DNA of 64,000 bases from Fluviispira multicolorata (GTDB lineage: Bacteria; Bdellovibrionota_B; Oligoflexia; Silvanigrellales; Silvanigrellaceae). The DNA lies in NCBI RefSeq assembly GCF_009208585.1, contig NZ_WFLN01000004.1, positions 761,526-825,525 of the forward strand, read 5' to 3'. A program made the translations under genes and the position numbers. The notes beneath the pieces are model-generated. The model was not told the DNA's origin and searched no databases. It saw nothing but the letters and a program-made list of their open reading frames with translations. Positions 37,447 through 45,843 of this stretch are shown piece by piece. The stretch's first letter is position 1. Each line of letters opens with the position of its first letter.

Positions 37447-38313
37447 ATGTACATGCTTTCGTTTTTGCCTGTTGTCGTCGGAATTCTTGAACGTGGTTTT
37501 ATTGGTGCTTTTATTGTCATGGCCATTTATCTTGCTTCACGTGTCATGAAGTTTGATGACTTTAGTATTGAAGGAACTTTTGGTCTCGGCGGCGCTGTTG
37601 TCGCTTGGTCCCTTTTACACAATACAAACCCTTGGCTCGCTTTACTCCTCGGCTGTATTGCTGGAGGAATTTCTGGCTGCATCACAGGTCTCCTTCACAC
37701 AAAACTTGGGTTAAATAAATTAATCGCTGGAATTGTTGTCACCACAATGCTTTTCTCCGTTAGCATTAATATCGGAGGTGCAAATGTCGCTCTCGGAAAC
37801 GCTCCCACTGTCTTCTCCGCTTTGCACAATTCCTCTTTTGCTTCTCTCATTTTATTAGCCTCAATGGCTCTTGCTGTCGCATTTATCTTTATTTGGTACA
37901 TGAAAACGGAAAGTGGATTTATTTTAAAATCAACAGGTATAAATGAACAATTTGTTACTTCTTTAGGAAAAAGTGTTCCTTTATACATCACTCTCTCTTT
38001 AATTATGGCAAATGCTCTCAGCGCTCTCGCAGGAGGTATTTTTGTTCAATACAGTGGATTCTTTTCTGCATTTGGAAATGTCGGTATTTTAATTGCAGCT
38101 CTCGCAGGATGCATGATCGCTGAACTTATCGCAATCAATATGTTTATCATGGCTTTATTCGGCTCCATTATTTATCAATTGATCATTGCTATCACCATCG
38201 AACTACAAGTTGAACCCTCTTGGCAAAAACTAATAACAGGACTCCTTATTGTTGTTATTCTAGTTGTCAAAAAATTAGAAAATAAAAAAATTAAAGGATC
38301 TGTCGCAGCATGA
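37447..38313 (+). CDS. ABC importer permease, branched-chain type fold (copy 2)
   Basis: Same 288-residue permease as in unit 1, with no amino-acid change seen. The silent differences sit near 37575-37590 and at single sites further on. Full identity of two adjacent permeases with diverged binding proteins indicates that both binding proteins feed the same translocator type, or that gene conversion keeps the copies equal. The ATPase ATG overlaps its stop. Confidence 0.92.
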   Translation: MYMLSFLPVVVGILERGFIGAFIVMAIYLASRVMKFDDFSIEGTFGLGGAVVAWSLLHNTNPWLALLLGCIAGGISGCITGLLHTKLGLNKLIAGIVVTTMLFSVSINIGGANVALGNAPTVFSALHNSSFASLILLASMALAVAFIFIWYMKTESGFILKSTGINEQFVTSLGKSVPLYITLSLIMANALSALAGGIFVQYSGFFSAFGNVGILIAALAGCMIAELIAINMFIMALFGSIIYQLIIAITIELQVEPSWQKLITGLLIVVILVVKKLENKKIKGSVAA

Positions 38314-38987
38314 TTAATTTAGAAAATGTTAATGTCGAATTCGGTGAGTTTAAAGCTCTACATAATATCAATTGCTCTATCAATGCAAAAGACTTTATTC
38401 TTATTCTCGGACACAATGGTGCAGGAAAAAGCACTCTACTCGATGTTATCTCCGGAAGACTCACTCCCTCAAGCGGGAAAATACTTCGCAATAATGTAGA
38501 TATTTCTCTACTCTCCGAAGCTAAAAGAGCTCGATTTATCAGTCGTGTTTTTCAAAACACGAATATGGGCTCAGTGGCTACAATGACTGTTGCTGAAAAC
38601 TTAGCTATGGCTACATTAAAATGTAAAACTGCTGGATTTAACTTTGCTATTAAAAATTTCCCGCAACAAATTGTCGAAGAAACACTCAAACCTCTCGGTC
38701 TCAGACTCGAAGAATTATTAAACACCCCTATCGGTAAACTCTCAGGCGGACAAAGACAAATCATCACAATTATTATGGCTACCCTTTGTGAACCTGATAT
38801 CCTTTTACTCGACGAACCCACTGCAGCTCTCGACCCCGTTTCTACTGAAAACCTTCTTCAATTCGTCCATAACTTTACTAAAAATAGAAATATGGCCACC
38901 ATGATGATCACACACGCTGAACAACAAGCTAAATTCCTTGCAAATAGAACTTGGGTTCTACAAAAAGGAAAATTGGAATCAAATTAA
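38310..38987 (+). CDS. ABC importer ATP-binding protein (copy 2)
   Basis: A 225-residue ATPase with all motifs of copy 1 (Walker A GHNGAGKST, signature LSGGQRQ, Walker B LLLDEPTAALD). It has one internal change, Val for Glu in NNVDISLL, and ends in KLESN beyond the duplication edge. This end probably represents the original C-terminus, or the first copy's does; the sequence alone does not tell. It ends the duplicated block, and no strong terminator follows. Confidence 0.93.
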   Translation: MINLENVNVEFGEFKALHNINCSINAKDFILILGHNGAGKSTLLDVISGRLTPSSGKILRNNVDISLLSEAKRARFISRVFQNTNMGSVATMTVAENLAMATLKCKTAGFNFAIKNFPQQIVEETLKPLGLRLEELLNTPIGKLSGGQRQIITIIMATLCEPDILLLDEPTAALDPVSTENLLQFVHNFTKNRNMATMMITHAEQQAKFLANRTWVLQKGKLESN

Positions 38988-39210
38988 AAAAATTCTTTCT
39001 ATGTATTAAAATATTGTTTGCCCATATTCAAACGCCACTCGTAATAATATTCTTGTTAAATTAACGACCGCTGTTTAAAAACATAATAGTATTTAATTTA
39101 AATATTATTTTTCATTTTCATGCAGCATAATTTTCTTTCTTATACTATAAAAAATTTTTTCTAAAGAATTTCATTTTTAAAAATATTTAATTTATTGATA
39201 TCAAATAAAC

Positions 39211-39669
39211 TTATTTAAAATATAATTTTGTTCCATAATCAGTCGATTGGCAATCCGAATTATTTGCTTTAATATCATATCTATCCATTTGTCCAGGACC
39301 ATAAGGAGCAACGATAAATATGCAAGAAACTCTCCCTTTACTTAGCATCGGATTTGGTTGAGGATCATTCCTGACTCCCATAAAGGCATAAGTTGAATTA
39401 AAACCTTTTGCCATATTGACAACCATACCTAATTTTTTCAATTCATTTGCTTGTAAACTTAATTTTTGATTGATATCGATTGGCTGACAATTTGCATCCA
39501 CAAATGAAATATTATTTTCATAAAGACGTGAGAGCTGAACAAACCACTCTGATTGTGAATCATTTTTAAGTGAATACCAGACATGGACTTTTGGCTGACA
39601 GCTTGGATTCTGCGCAAAAGCACTCATTGAAAATAATGCAGAACTCAATAACAATAAACTTTTTTTCAT
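39211..39669 (-). CDS. Small exported protein of unknown function under Fur-type control
   Basis: A 152-residue protein starting MKKSLLLLSSALFSMSAFA, a clear Sec signal peptide with cleavage likely after AFA. The start at 39669 has AAGGAG 7 to 8 bases upstream; the longer frame to 39720 would run through the operator and is rejected. The mature part has four Cys (SCQP, NCQP, VSCIF, DCQS), perhaps two disulphides. I do not recognise the family. A near-consensus Fur operator lies inside its promoter, so it is probably made in iron shortage. Its role could be in iron or metal handling in the periplasm, or outside the cell; this is inference. Confidence 0.75.
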   Translation of the reverse strand: MKKSLLLLSSALFSMSAFAQNPSCQPKVHVWYSLKNDSQSEWFVQLSRLYENNISFVDANCQPIDINQKLSLQANELKKLGMVVNMAKGFNSTYAFMGVRNDPQPNPMLSKGRVSCIFIVAPYGPGQMDRYDIKANNSDCQSTDYGTKLYFK

Positions 39670-39691
39670 TATAGGCTCCTTACAAATTGAA

Positions 39692-39720
39692 ATAATATTG
39701 AGAATGATTATTAATATCAA
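39692..39720 (-). promoter_or_regulatory. Promoter with embedded Fur-box-like operator
   Basis: Read on the minus strand, TTGATA (39715-39720) and TATTAT (39692-39697) are separated by exactly 17 bases. Between and over them lies the 19-base sequence GATATTAATAATCATTCTC (39700-39718), which matches the Fur consensus GATAATGATAATCATTATC at 16 of 19 positions. A repressor bound here would block the promoter. The predicted transcript begins about 15 bases before the ATG at 39669. Confidence 0.8.
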
Positions 39721-39770
39721 TAAATAAATCTGTCAAGGAATTTAAAATAAAAAATTGCATAAGTCTTTAA

Positions 39771-39815
39771 TATAATTGCTTATTATTTCATTAAACAAAT
39801 TAATAAGCAATTATA
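39771..39815 (+). terminator. 15-bp perfect hairpin followed by a T-run
   Basis: The arms TATAATTGCTTATTA (39771-39785) and TAATAAGCAATTATA (39801-39815) are fully complementary, with a 15-base loop and a run of T on the plus strand after the right arm. As a terminator it would act on rightward transcripts, but the genes on both sides run leftward. It may stop antisense or stray transcription from the importer operon 0.8 kb upstream, or act as a protein site. Confidence 0.55.
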
Positions 39816-39865
39816 TTTTTTTATTAAATATTAAAATTTAAATATATATTTTAAATTGAAATTCT

Positions 39866-40840
39866 TTATAAATAAGGAAACTTTTCTTGGATATAACCTT
39901 TAGCGTGATTTATTCCTTGCATAGCTTCTGCAGTTCCAGTTCCAATTAATTTCATTTTACCTGGATAAGTAACTATATCTCCAGCAGCATAAATACCAGG
40001 AATAGAAGTTTGACGATTGTGATCAACAATTATTGAATTGCCCTCCATTGCAATTCCCCACTGTTGAACAACTTCTAAATTAAAAAGGAGTCCAACAGCA
40101 ATTATAACTTCATCAATCTCGACTTTTGTTACTTCACCTGTTTTTGTATTTTTAATCATTGCACTAGTGAGATGATTTTCATTTCCTTCTATAGCAGCAA
40201 GCTCAGAAAACGTTCTAATTTCTGCATCAGATGCATACAATTTTTTAGTGGTTTCTTCGTGTGCATTAAAGCGATCTGAGCGATGCAATACATAAAGATC
40301 TTTACAATCATTTACAATTGTTAAAGCTAGATCGAGGGCACTGTCTCCCCCACCTACAACAGCCACTCTTTTATTTCTAAATGTTTCAAGAGAGTGCACG
40401 CCATAGTGAACCCCCTTTCCTTCAAATTCACGCAAATTTTGAATATCAAGTCGACGTGGAATATGAGCACCCATGCCTAAACACAAAATTGCAGTTTTTG
40501 AATGCATCACTGTTCCCTTACGGGTTTCAATACACAAAATATTATTTCTATTTTTACGAATAAGCACAACTTCTTCATTTAAACTGTTTGGAATATTATA
40601 TGGAGCTGTTTGTTCCACTAAATTTTTATATAATTCTTTTCCACGAATTGCTGGAATACCAGTCATATCGTATACCCATTTTTCTGGATAAATAGCTGTT
40701 AACTGCCCGCCGAGTTCATGCCGTCTGTCAACAAGACGTACAGACATATCACGCAATCCAGCATAATAAGCACCAAATAATCCTACTGGGCCACCACCGA
40801 TAATTATGGTGTCATAACAATCTAAAAGTCCGGCATTCAC
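39866..40840 (-). CDS. Ferredoxin--NADP(+) reductase-like flavoprotein (TrxB fold without CxxC)
   Basis: A 324-residue flavoprotein that probably passes electrons between NADPH and ferredoxin or flavodoxin. The FAD site is IIIGGGPVGLFGAYYAGL near the start, the NADPH site is VAVVGGGDSALDLALTI, and the C-terminal FAD motif is GIYAAGDIVTYPGK. Thioredoxin reductases have CxxC just before the NADPH motif; here that place reads GVHYGVHSLETF, so there is no redox disulphide. This fits the YumC-type ferredoxin-NADP reductases. The start is a GTG seven bases after AGGAGG. It follows ilvA by 39 bases on the same strand. Confidence 0.9.
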   Translation of the reverse strand: MNAGLLDCYDTIIIGGGPVGLFGAYYAGLRDMSVRLVDRRHELGGQLTAIYPEKWVYDMTGIPAIRGKELYKNLVEQTAPYNIPNSLNEEVVLIRKNRNNILCIETRKGTVMHSKTAILCLGMGAHIPRRLDIQNLREFEGKGVHYGVHSLETFRNKRVAVVGGGDSALDLALTIVNDCKDLYVLHRSDRFNAHEETTKKLYASDAEIRTFSELAAIEGNENHLTSAMIKNTKTGEVTKVEIDEVIIAVGLLFNLEVVQQWGIAMEGNSIIVDHNRQTSIPGIYAAGDIVTYPGKMKLIGTGTAEAMQGINHAKGYIQEKFPYL

Positions 40841-40879
40841 AACGATTCCTCCTCAAACACAATAACCATTTTCATCTCT

Positions 40880-42193
40880 CTAATTTCTCATTCTTGGTTT
40901 AAAACCAGCTTCTTCGAGCTTTTCAAGAAGAGAATATTGATGCTCCGAGTTACGAGTCTCTAATGAGAGTTCCACATCAACATCGCCCACACTCACTTCG
41001 CTATAAGTCCGATCGTGGATAAGATCGAGAACATTTCCTTCAAGCGCTGAAACACACTCTAAAAGTCTCTTCAATCCTCCAGGTCGATCGCTCACACACA
41101 CACTCACCCGTAAAACTCGGCCTGTGATATTTAAACCTCGTGTTACGACTCGAGTCAGGAGTTGGGGATCTATATTTCCACCACTCACGCATGCAATAAC
41201 TCGTTTCCCTTTATAAAAATCAGGACGCTTAAGAATGTCTGCCACAGCTGCGGCTCCAGCACCTTCGGAAAGAATTCGTTCTTGTTCACAGAGTCCAAGA
41301 ATCGCCTTCACGATAGAGTCATCGGACACAGTGCTTAAATTCTCAACAAAGCGCGTCATATAATTATAATTTAAATTGCCTATCATCCCGACTGCAATCC
41401 CATCCGCAATTGTTGCATGGGGGGCTATTGAACTTGCAGTTTGACTTTTATATTTAAAACTTTTTATAGCAGAGTCATAATATTCTTGTTCTATTCCAAC
41501 AATATTTGCACTTGTCAAAGCTTTTAGAACCAATGCAGCCCCAGCCGCTAAACCACCTCCACCTACGCTGCAGGTGAAGAAATCAAGTTCGCCAAAAGGT
41601 GTTTTAGATAAGTCAGATAATTGTAAAAGAGCCTCGTAAGCGCAGGTTGCTTGTCCAATAATAATATCGTAATTATTAAAAGCATGAATAAAGTGTGCAT
41701 TTTCTTTTTCTGAAAATGCGAGGGCTGCCTCAAAAGCTTCCTCTAAATTATTACCAATAAGGTAAATTTTGGCACCCAATTTTTCAGTTGCATCTCTTTT
41801 TACGAGAGGAGCAAATTTTGGTAAAAAAATATGTGCTTCACATCCTAAATTTTTTGCCGCAAAGGCAACTCCTTGAGCATGATTTCCGGCAGAAGCAGCG
41901 CATACATTTATAATTTTTGAATTGTTACTTTGATTATTTTTTATAATGTTAGAAACCGCATTTAAAGCGCCCCGAACCTTAAAAGATCCATTTGGATTTA
42001 AAGATTCAAGTTTAAGCCAAACTTCACCACCCGTGATTTCGCTTAACCAATCTGATTTACGTAAAGGACTTGGTTGCATATACTTACAAATAATATTTTT
42101 ATGAGCATCACGAATTTCTTCAATAACCTCACTTGGATTTTCAAACTTTTTGCCCTCAACAAAATTCAAACGCTTTAAAAGCTCAGGATTCAT
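40880..42193 (-). CDS. ilvA: Threonine ammonia-lyase (threonine dehydratase) with ACT domain
   Basis: A PLP enzyme that deaminates threonine to 2-oxobutanoate, the entry to isoleucine synthesis. The 437 residues include the PLP Lys in NPNGSFKVRGALNAV (about residue 73), the ASAGNHAQGVAFAA loop, the phosphate-binding SVGGGGLAAGAAL and the late SGGNIDPQ motif. A single ACT-like regulatory domain (about 360-437; RVSVCVSDRPGGLKRLL) is appended, as in the shorter IlvA/TdcB class rather than the long enteric IlvA. AAAGG lies 9 bases before the ATG. Confidence 0.93.
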   Translation of the reverse strand: MNPELLKRLNFVEGKKFENPSEVIEEIRDAHKNIICKYMQPSPLRKSDWLSEITGGEVWLKLESLNPNGSFKVRGALNAVSNIIKNNQSNNSKIINVCAASAGNHAQGVAFAAKNLGCEAHIFLPKFAPLVKRDATEKLGAKIYLIGNNLEEAFEAALAFSEKENAHFIHAFNNYDIIIGQATCAYEALLQLSDLSKTPFGELDFFTCSVGGGGLAAGAALVLKALTSANIVGIEQEYYDSAIKSFKYKSQTASSIAPHATIADGIAVGMIGNLNYNYMTRFVENLSTVSDDSIVKAILGLCEQERILSEGAGAAAVADILKRPDFYKGKRVIACVSGGNIDPQLLTRVVTRGLNITGRVLRVSVCVSDRPGGLKRLLECVSALEGNVLDLIHDRTYSEVSVGDVDVELSLETRNSEHQYSLLEKLEEAGFKPRMRN

Positions 42194-42349
42194 TGGCTTT
42201 CACCTTTCTTAGTCCTAACATGAAAAGACAAAATAGAAATCTATTTTGTAAAATTGCCCATTTCATAAATTCTCTGTTATCATAATATTTGTAGGAGAGA
42301 TAATAAATTTGTCTTTAAGCCAAAGAAAAAAACAAAGACAAGAGGAAAA

Positions 42350-43216
42350 ATGAATTTTGAAAATATTTGCAGCGTTTTTCCCAGTGAAGAGAAATATTGG
42401 CCCTGCCAACATCCTTCTCGCGCACTTCCTTTTTATATTAGAGCTCATTTACGTAATTTATTTGGCGGTGTTTTTTCAGCAAACGATCTCAATAAAAGAA
42501 ATTTACCCTCTCGTTTAGGTATCACTATAAAGCCCTTTGAAAAAGGTGATCCTATTTCATCCATATCTAAAAATCATTTTATTAAAACACAAAATTTATT
42601 AACTCGTGTTGACTACGGTCATGGTAGACAGCGTGTTGTTGTTCTTTTTCATTGTTATGAAAACATGCTTTATCATTCAGAAAAAACAACAATAAATAAG
42701 GGACAATTGGCTATAGGCATTACTGCAATTCTTGAAGAAGCACATAGAAGTCTTGCGCATTCTTATGACATATTTGCGGTCAAAGAAAAAGATCTTTTTG
42801 CCGGAGCACTCTTACATAATAAAAGTTTACGTGTTGCAGATCATATTTATATCGTAACAGATCTTTTATATGATTCCACTGAACCATTTGCAGCTGCTGA
42901 AAATTCATTAAAACTCATAAATTATTTACATCTTAAACAGTGTGTTTTTTTTATCACTCGAGATCCTCTGGAGTACCCAATTATCAATAATGATAGTTCT
43001 CAAATTGAAGAACTTATTCCATGGGAAAACAAAGATATATCAAAAAATTCACACTATTTTAGTGGAAATACCTATCAAATTAATTCACAAAATCAAATTA
43101 AATACTTTCAAGACAAAGCATTAGAAAGTAAAAGTATTGTTAATGTTGTTAGTCCACACGATAATTTAAGCAATTTTATTCAGTTTATTATAAAAAATAA
43201 TCTTAGGAATAAATAA
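42350..43216 (+). CDS. DUF58-like protein, first gene of a BatA/DUF4159-type operon
   Basis: A 288-residue protein. The stretch LGITIKPFEKGDPISSISKNHFIKTQNLLTRVD, here split around residue 60-90, resembles the DUF58 core (an R/KPYxxGDxxRxIDW-like motif), followed by VVVLFHCYENMLYHSE, a degenerate Asp-type VWA strand. The usual DxSxS metal motif is not conserved. DUF58 proteins sit beside MoxR ATPases and BatA/BatB membrane proteins in envelope-stress loci. It starts after AGAGG and is followed two bases later by the large membrane gene, so an operon is certain. No MoxR gene is nearby. Confidence 0.65.
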   Translation: MNFENICSVFPSEEKYWPCQHPSRALPFYIRAHLRNLFGGVFSANDLNKRNLPSRLGITIKPFEKGDPISSISKNHFIKTQNLLTRVDYGHGRQRVVVLFHCYENMLYHSEKTTINKGQLAIGITAILEEAHRSLAHSYDIFAVKEKDLFAGALLHNKSLRVADHIYIVTDLLYDSTEPFAAAENSLKLINYLHLKQCVFFITRDPLEYPIINNDSSQIEELIPWENKDISKNSHYFSGNTYQINSQNQIKYFQDKALESKSIVNVVSPHDNLSNFIQFIIKNNLRNK

Positions 43217-43218
43217 GT

Positions 43219-45843
43219 ATGTTTCTTATTTTATTATCATCTTGTGTTTCATTAATAACTCTTTTAATTCTTTTCTTTAGAGTAAAGAACTCAAAAAAAA
43301 GAACTATTCCATCTTGGTTTTTAGGAAAAAAAAATAAAATAATTATTAATAATAATATCATATTTAAAAAACCACCGTTTATCCCTTTTATTCTAATACT
43401 AATAGTAACCACATGTTTTGCCTATCTTTATCACCCAAAAGAGTCACCTAAAAGTTCCGATCTACAAAGCAGCTCAAGTTTAATTTGGCTTGATCCATCT
43501 TTTTCTTCAAAAATTTCGAGATCAGCAGACAATTTTGATGCTAATGAAGAAGCAGAAAAAATACTATCGTTTGGTTTTAACAATTTCGGACTTGAAACTA
43601 ATTTCATAATTAAAAATGGTATACCAGAAGTTAATTACAAAATTATTTCCTTAAAATCTAAAACAGACATTAAAGATTTTTTAGAAAAAGAAAACAACAA
43701 ACCAACCTCACCTTTTCATCAATCCATTCACACTGAAAAAATCAATAAGCTTTTAAAAGAAAGTCCATTCTTTTCTGAACACAAAAGCAGAATTATTATT
43801 CTTTCAGACGGAAAATTTGAAAGTTTACAAGGAGTGTTATCATTAAAAAAATTCTTTAATTTTGGCTCTCTTAAAAAATCGTCACCTTTCCAAATGAGCA
43901 AAGAAAATGAAATTGAAATCATCCCTAAAGAATTGTCTTTATTATGGAATGAACAGAGTGAGAGCAGTGGACAATTTATAGAATTCAACTCCAAGTTATC
44001 AAATATTCCTGAAGAAGCTCGCCCACATTTTTTTATAAATACAATTCATTCAGGTGATAACGCATATAAATTTTTGACCTCTAAAAAAACAAAAAATGAA
44101 CTCCCATTATTTATTGTTTGTACCGATCGCTTTCCTGGCACTATTGAACTTGACCCGTTTTCTAGTTTAAGAAGTCTCGTAAATTTCTTTAACAATGAAT
44201 TTATTGAAAAAAGCTGTATTGATAATCAACTCGAAAATATTGAGACAAGCAATGCTTGGAAATTTCGCAATCCAGCATTATGGGTTGTTCCTTTAACAGA
44301 GCAAATTATTTCATTGATGAATAATGATTTTAAATTTTGGACGCCAATAGGATTTGATTCGAATTATGACACACTTATTTATGTAGGAAGTGCAAATTTA
44401 AATAATGAGACTTTTGAGATTAAGAAATCCCCTGTTCAACTCGACACTGGCACCTATCCCATTCCCATTTATTTATTGCCCCCTCCTCCTTCAGCAGAAA
44501 TAGGTCATAAAATTTATGGAGAAAATTTAGAGTATAAAGGAAAATTCAAAACCTTTTTTAATGCGCCTGATGGCACGCCCTTAGCTTGGAAAACCTCTTC
44601 TCTTCCATTTTTTTATCTACGGACAACCACTGCGACCCCCAATGGAGAACTTGGTCGATCACGTAGGTGGACAGATTTTTGGTTTGAAGTTGCCCGTACT
44701 GTTAAAAAATCAAATTTAGCATTTACGAAAATGACGCTCGATGATGTAAATAAATTACAGGATAGTTTTGAGGAAGCAGGTATAAGTAACATAAATAAAT
44801 TTTCAGAAATACTCGATCTTAAAACGCTAAATTTTAAGATTTCTGATAACTTTACATCAGGTCTTTATAAAATAGAAAATGGAAAGAATTGGATTTTAGT
44901 AAATACAGTAGAAAACGAATCTAATCAAATTTATATGACTCCTGAAGAATTCTCTCAAAAATTTTCAGGAGTTACATCTATAGTTAAAGATAAGAAAGAG
45001 CAGAAAAACACATCGCAATTATTAAATATGAGTATTGCCATTCTTTGCACAATCCTTTTATTTTGGCTATGGAAAAAACCTATAAAATCATCACTTTTTT
45101 TCATAATATTCTTCATTAGTTTTTCTACAATGAATAAAATATGGGCTGAAAATTTTGAGGAAAGAGAGCAAAATAGTTTTTCTATGCCAATGTTTTATAA
45201 TGGAAAAATGCCAGTCCATAATGTAGATCCAGAAAATATTCCATTTAAAATCGCATGGTGCGCAAAAGATATTCCAAAAAATGTTGAAGAAAATTATGCA
45301 AAATTTAGAAATGTTCTTATCCGGAGAGGAACAATAAATCTGCCTAAAAATCTAAAAGCAGACAGTTGTAAATCAGGAGAAGCAGAAATATGGTGGACCG
45401 ATAATCTATCAATTCTTTCCAGAAAAAGCTTGATAGAACATATATCTAACGGAGGAATTTTTATTATTGAAGGAGCAAAAAGTTTTCCACCTATGCTCTC
45501 TGAACTGACTGATTTAGGAACTGGAATAGATTGGGAATCACCACCAAAACGTGGAATGTTTTATAGAAGTTTTTACCTATTACAAACATTAAATGGATGT
45601 CTCAATGATTCAACGAAAGTTCTTATGCTCAAAAAAAAGATTAATGCGCAGGCTCCATTTGCCCTCATAACAGATGCTCGTTTTTTTTCCTCGGGGGAAG
45701 ATTGTTTTAAGAATAACTCTGATTATAAGATCAGAAGTTTTATTAATATTATGTATTCATTTTTGACTACAGATTATAAAGAAGATCAACTTCAGCTACC
45801 TGAAATTCTAAATAGAATTCGTAATCTTGGGTTAGAACCATGA
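43219..45843 (+). CDS. BatA N-terminal-like / DUF4159-like large membrane protein
   Basis: An 874-residue protein. Two N-terminal helices (about 3-20 and 50-68) enclosing a short basic loop match the BatA/aerotolerance N-terminal layout. A long extracytoplasmic or cytoplasmic VWA-like region follows, then one or two helices near 603-645 and a C-terminal domain of about 220 residues (IWWTDNLSILSRKSLIEHISNGGIFIIEGA in two parts) that resembles DUF4159. The next gene's ATG overlaps its stop by 4 bases. Function of the family is unclear; a role in envelope integrity is the usual guess. Confidence 0.65.
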   Translation: MFLILLSSCVSLITLLILFFRVKNSKKRTIPSWFLGKKNKIIINNNIIFKKPPFIPFILILIVTTCFAYLYHPKESPKSSDLQSSSSLIWLDPSFSSKISRSADNFDANEEAEKILSFGFNNFGLETNFIIKNGIPEVNYKIISLKSKTDIKDFLEKENNKPTSPFHQSIHTEKINKLLKESPFFSEHKSRIIILSDGKFESLQGVLSLKKFFNFGSLKKSSPFQMSKENEIEIIPKELSLLWNEQSESSGQFIEFNSKLSNIPEEARPHFFINTIHSGDNAYKFLTSKKTKNELPLFIVCTDRFPGTIELDPFSSLRSLVNFFNNEFIEKSCIDNQLENIETSNAWKFRNPALWVVPLTEQIISLMNNDFKFWTPIGFDSNYDTLIYVGSANLNNETFEIKKSPVQLDTGTYPIPIYLLPPPPSAEIGHKIYGENLEYKGKFKTFFNAPDGTPLAWKTSSLPFFYLRTTTATPNGELGRSRRWTDFWFEVARTVKKSNLAFTKMTLDDVNKLQDSFEEAGISNINKFSEILDLKTLNFKISDNFTSGLYKIENGKNWILVNTVENESNQIYMTPEEFSQKFSGVTSIVKDKKEQKNTSQLLNMSIAILCTILLFWLWKKPIKSSLFFIIFFISFSTMNKIWAENFEEREQNSFSMPMFYNGKMPVHNVDPENIPFKIAWCAKDIPKNVEENYAKFRNVLIRRGTINLPKNLKADSCKSGEAEIWWTDNLSILSRKSLIEHISNGGIFIIEGAKSFPPMLSELTDLGTGIDWESPPKRGMFYRSFYLLQTLNGCLNDSTKVLMLKKKINAQAPFALITDARFFSSGEDCFKNNSDYKIRSFINIMYSFLTTDYKEDQLQLPEILNRIRNLGLEP

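Larger units (their letters stand above)
36389..38968. repeat. Tandem duplication, unit 2 (ABC importer operon)
   Basis: The second copy of the 2.6-kb importer operon. Its upstream spacer keeps the tail of the leader region (tatttct, T-run, AAAAATTCC) but has neither the leader ATG nor the first part of the peptide. A short inverted repeat, CCTAAA with TTTAGG (36381-36386 and 36411-36416), lies in this spacer and has no counterpart in unit 1. Confidence 0.95.

Noticed and set aside
38988..39210. Possible gene or RNA in the gap after the second importer operon
   Set aside because: Only AT-rich sequence without a ribosome site, a long frame or a stable stem could be seen.
40880..42193. ilvA as part of a full isoleucine operon
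   Set aside because: The neighbours are a flavoprotein and a divergent DUF58 gene; no ilvB, ilvC or ilvD is present.
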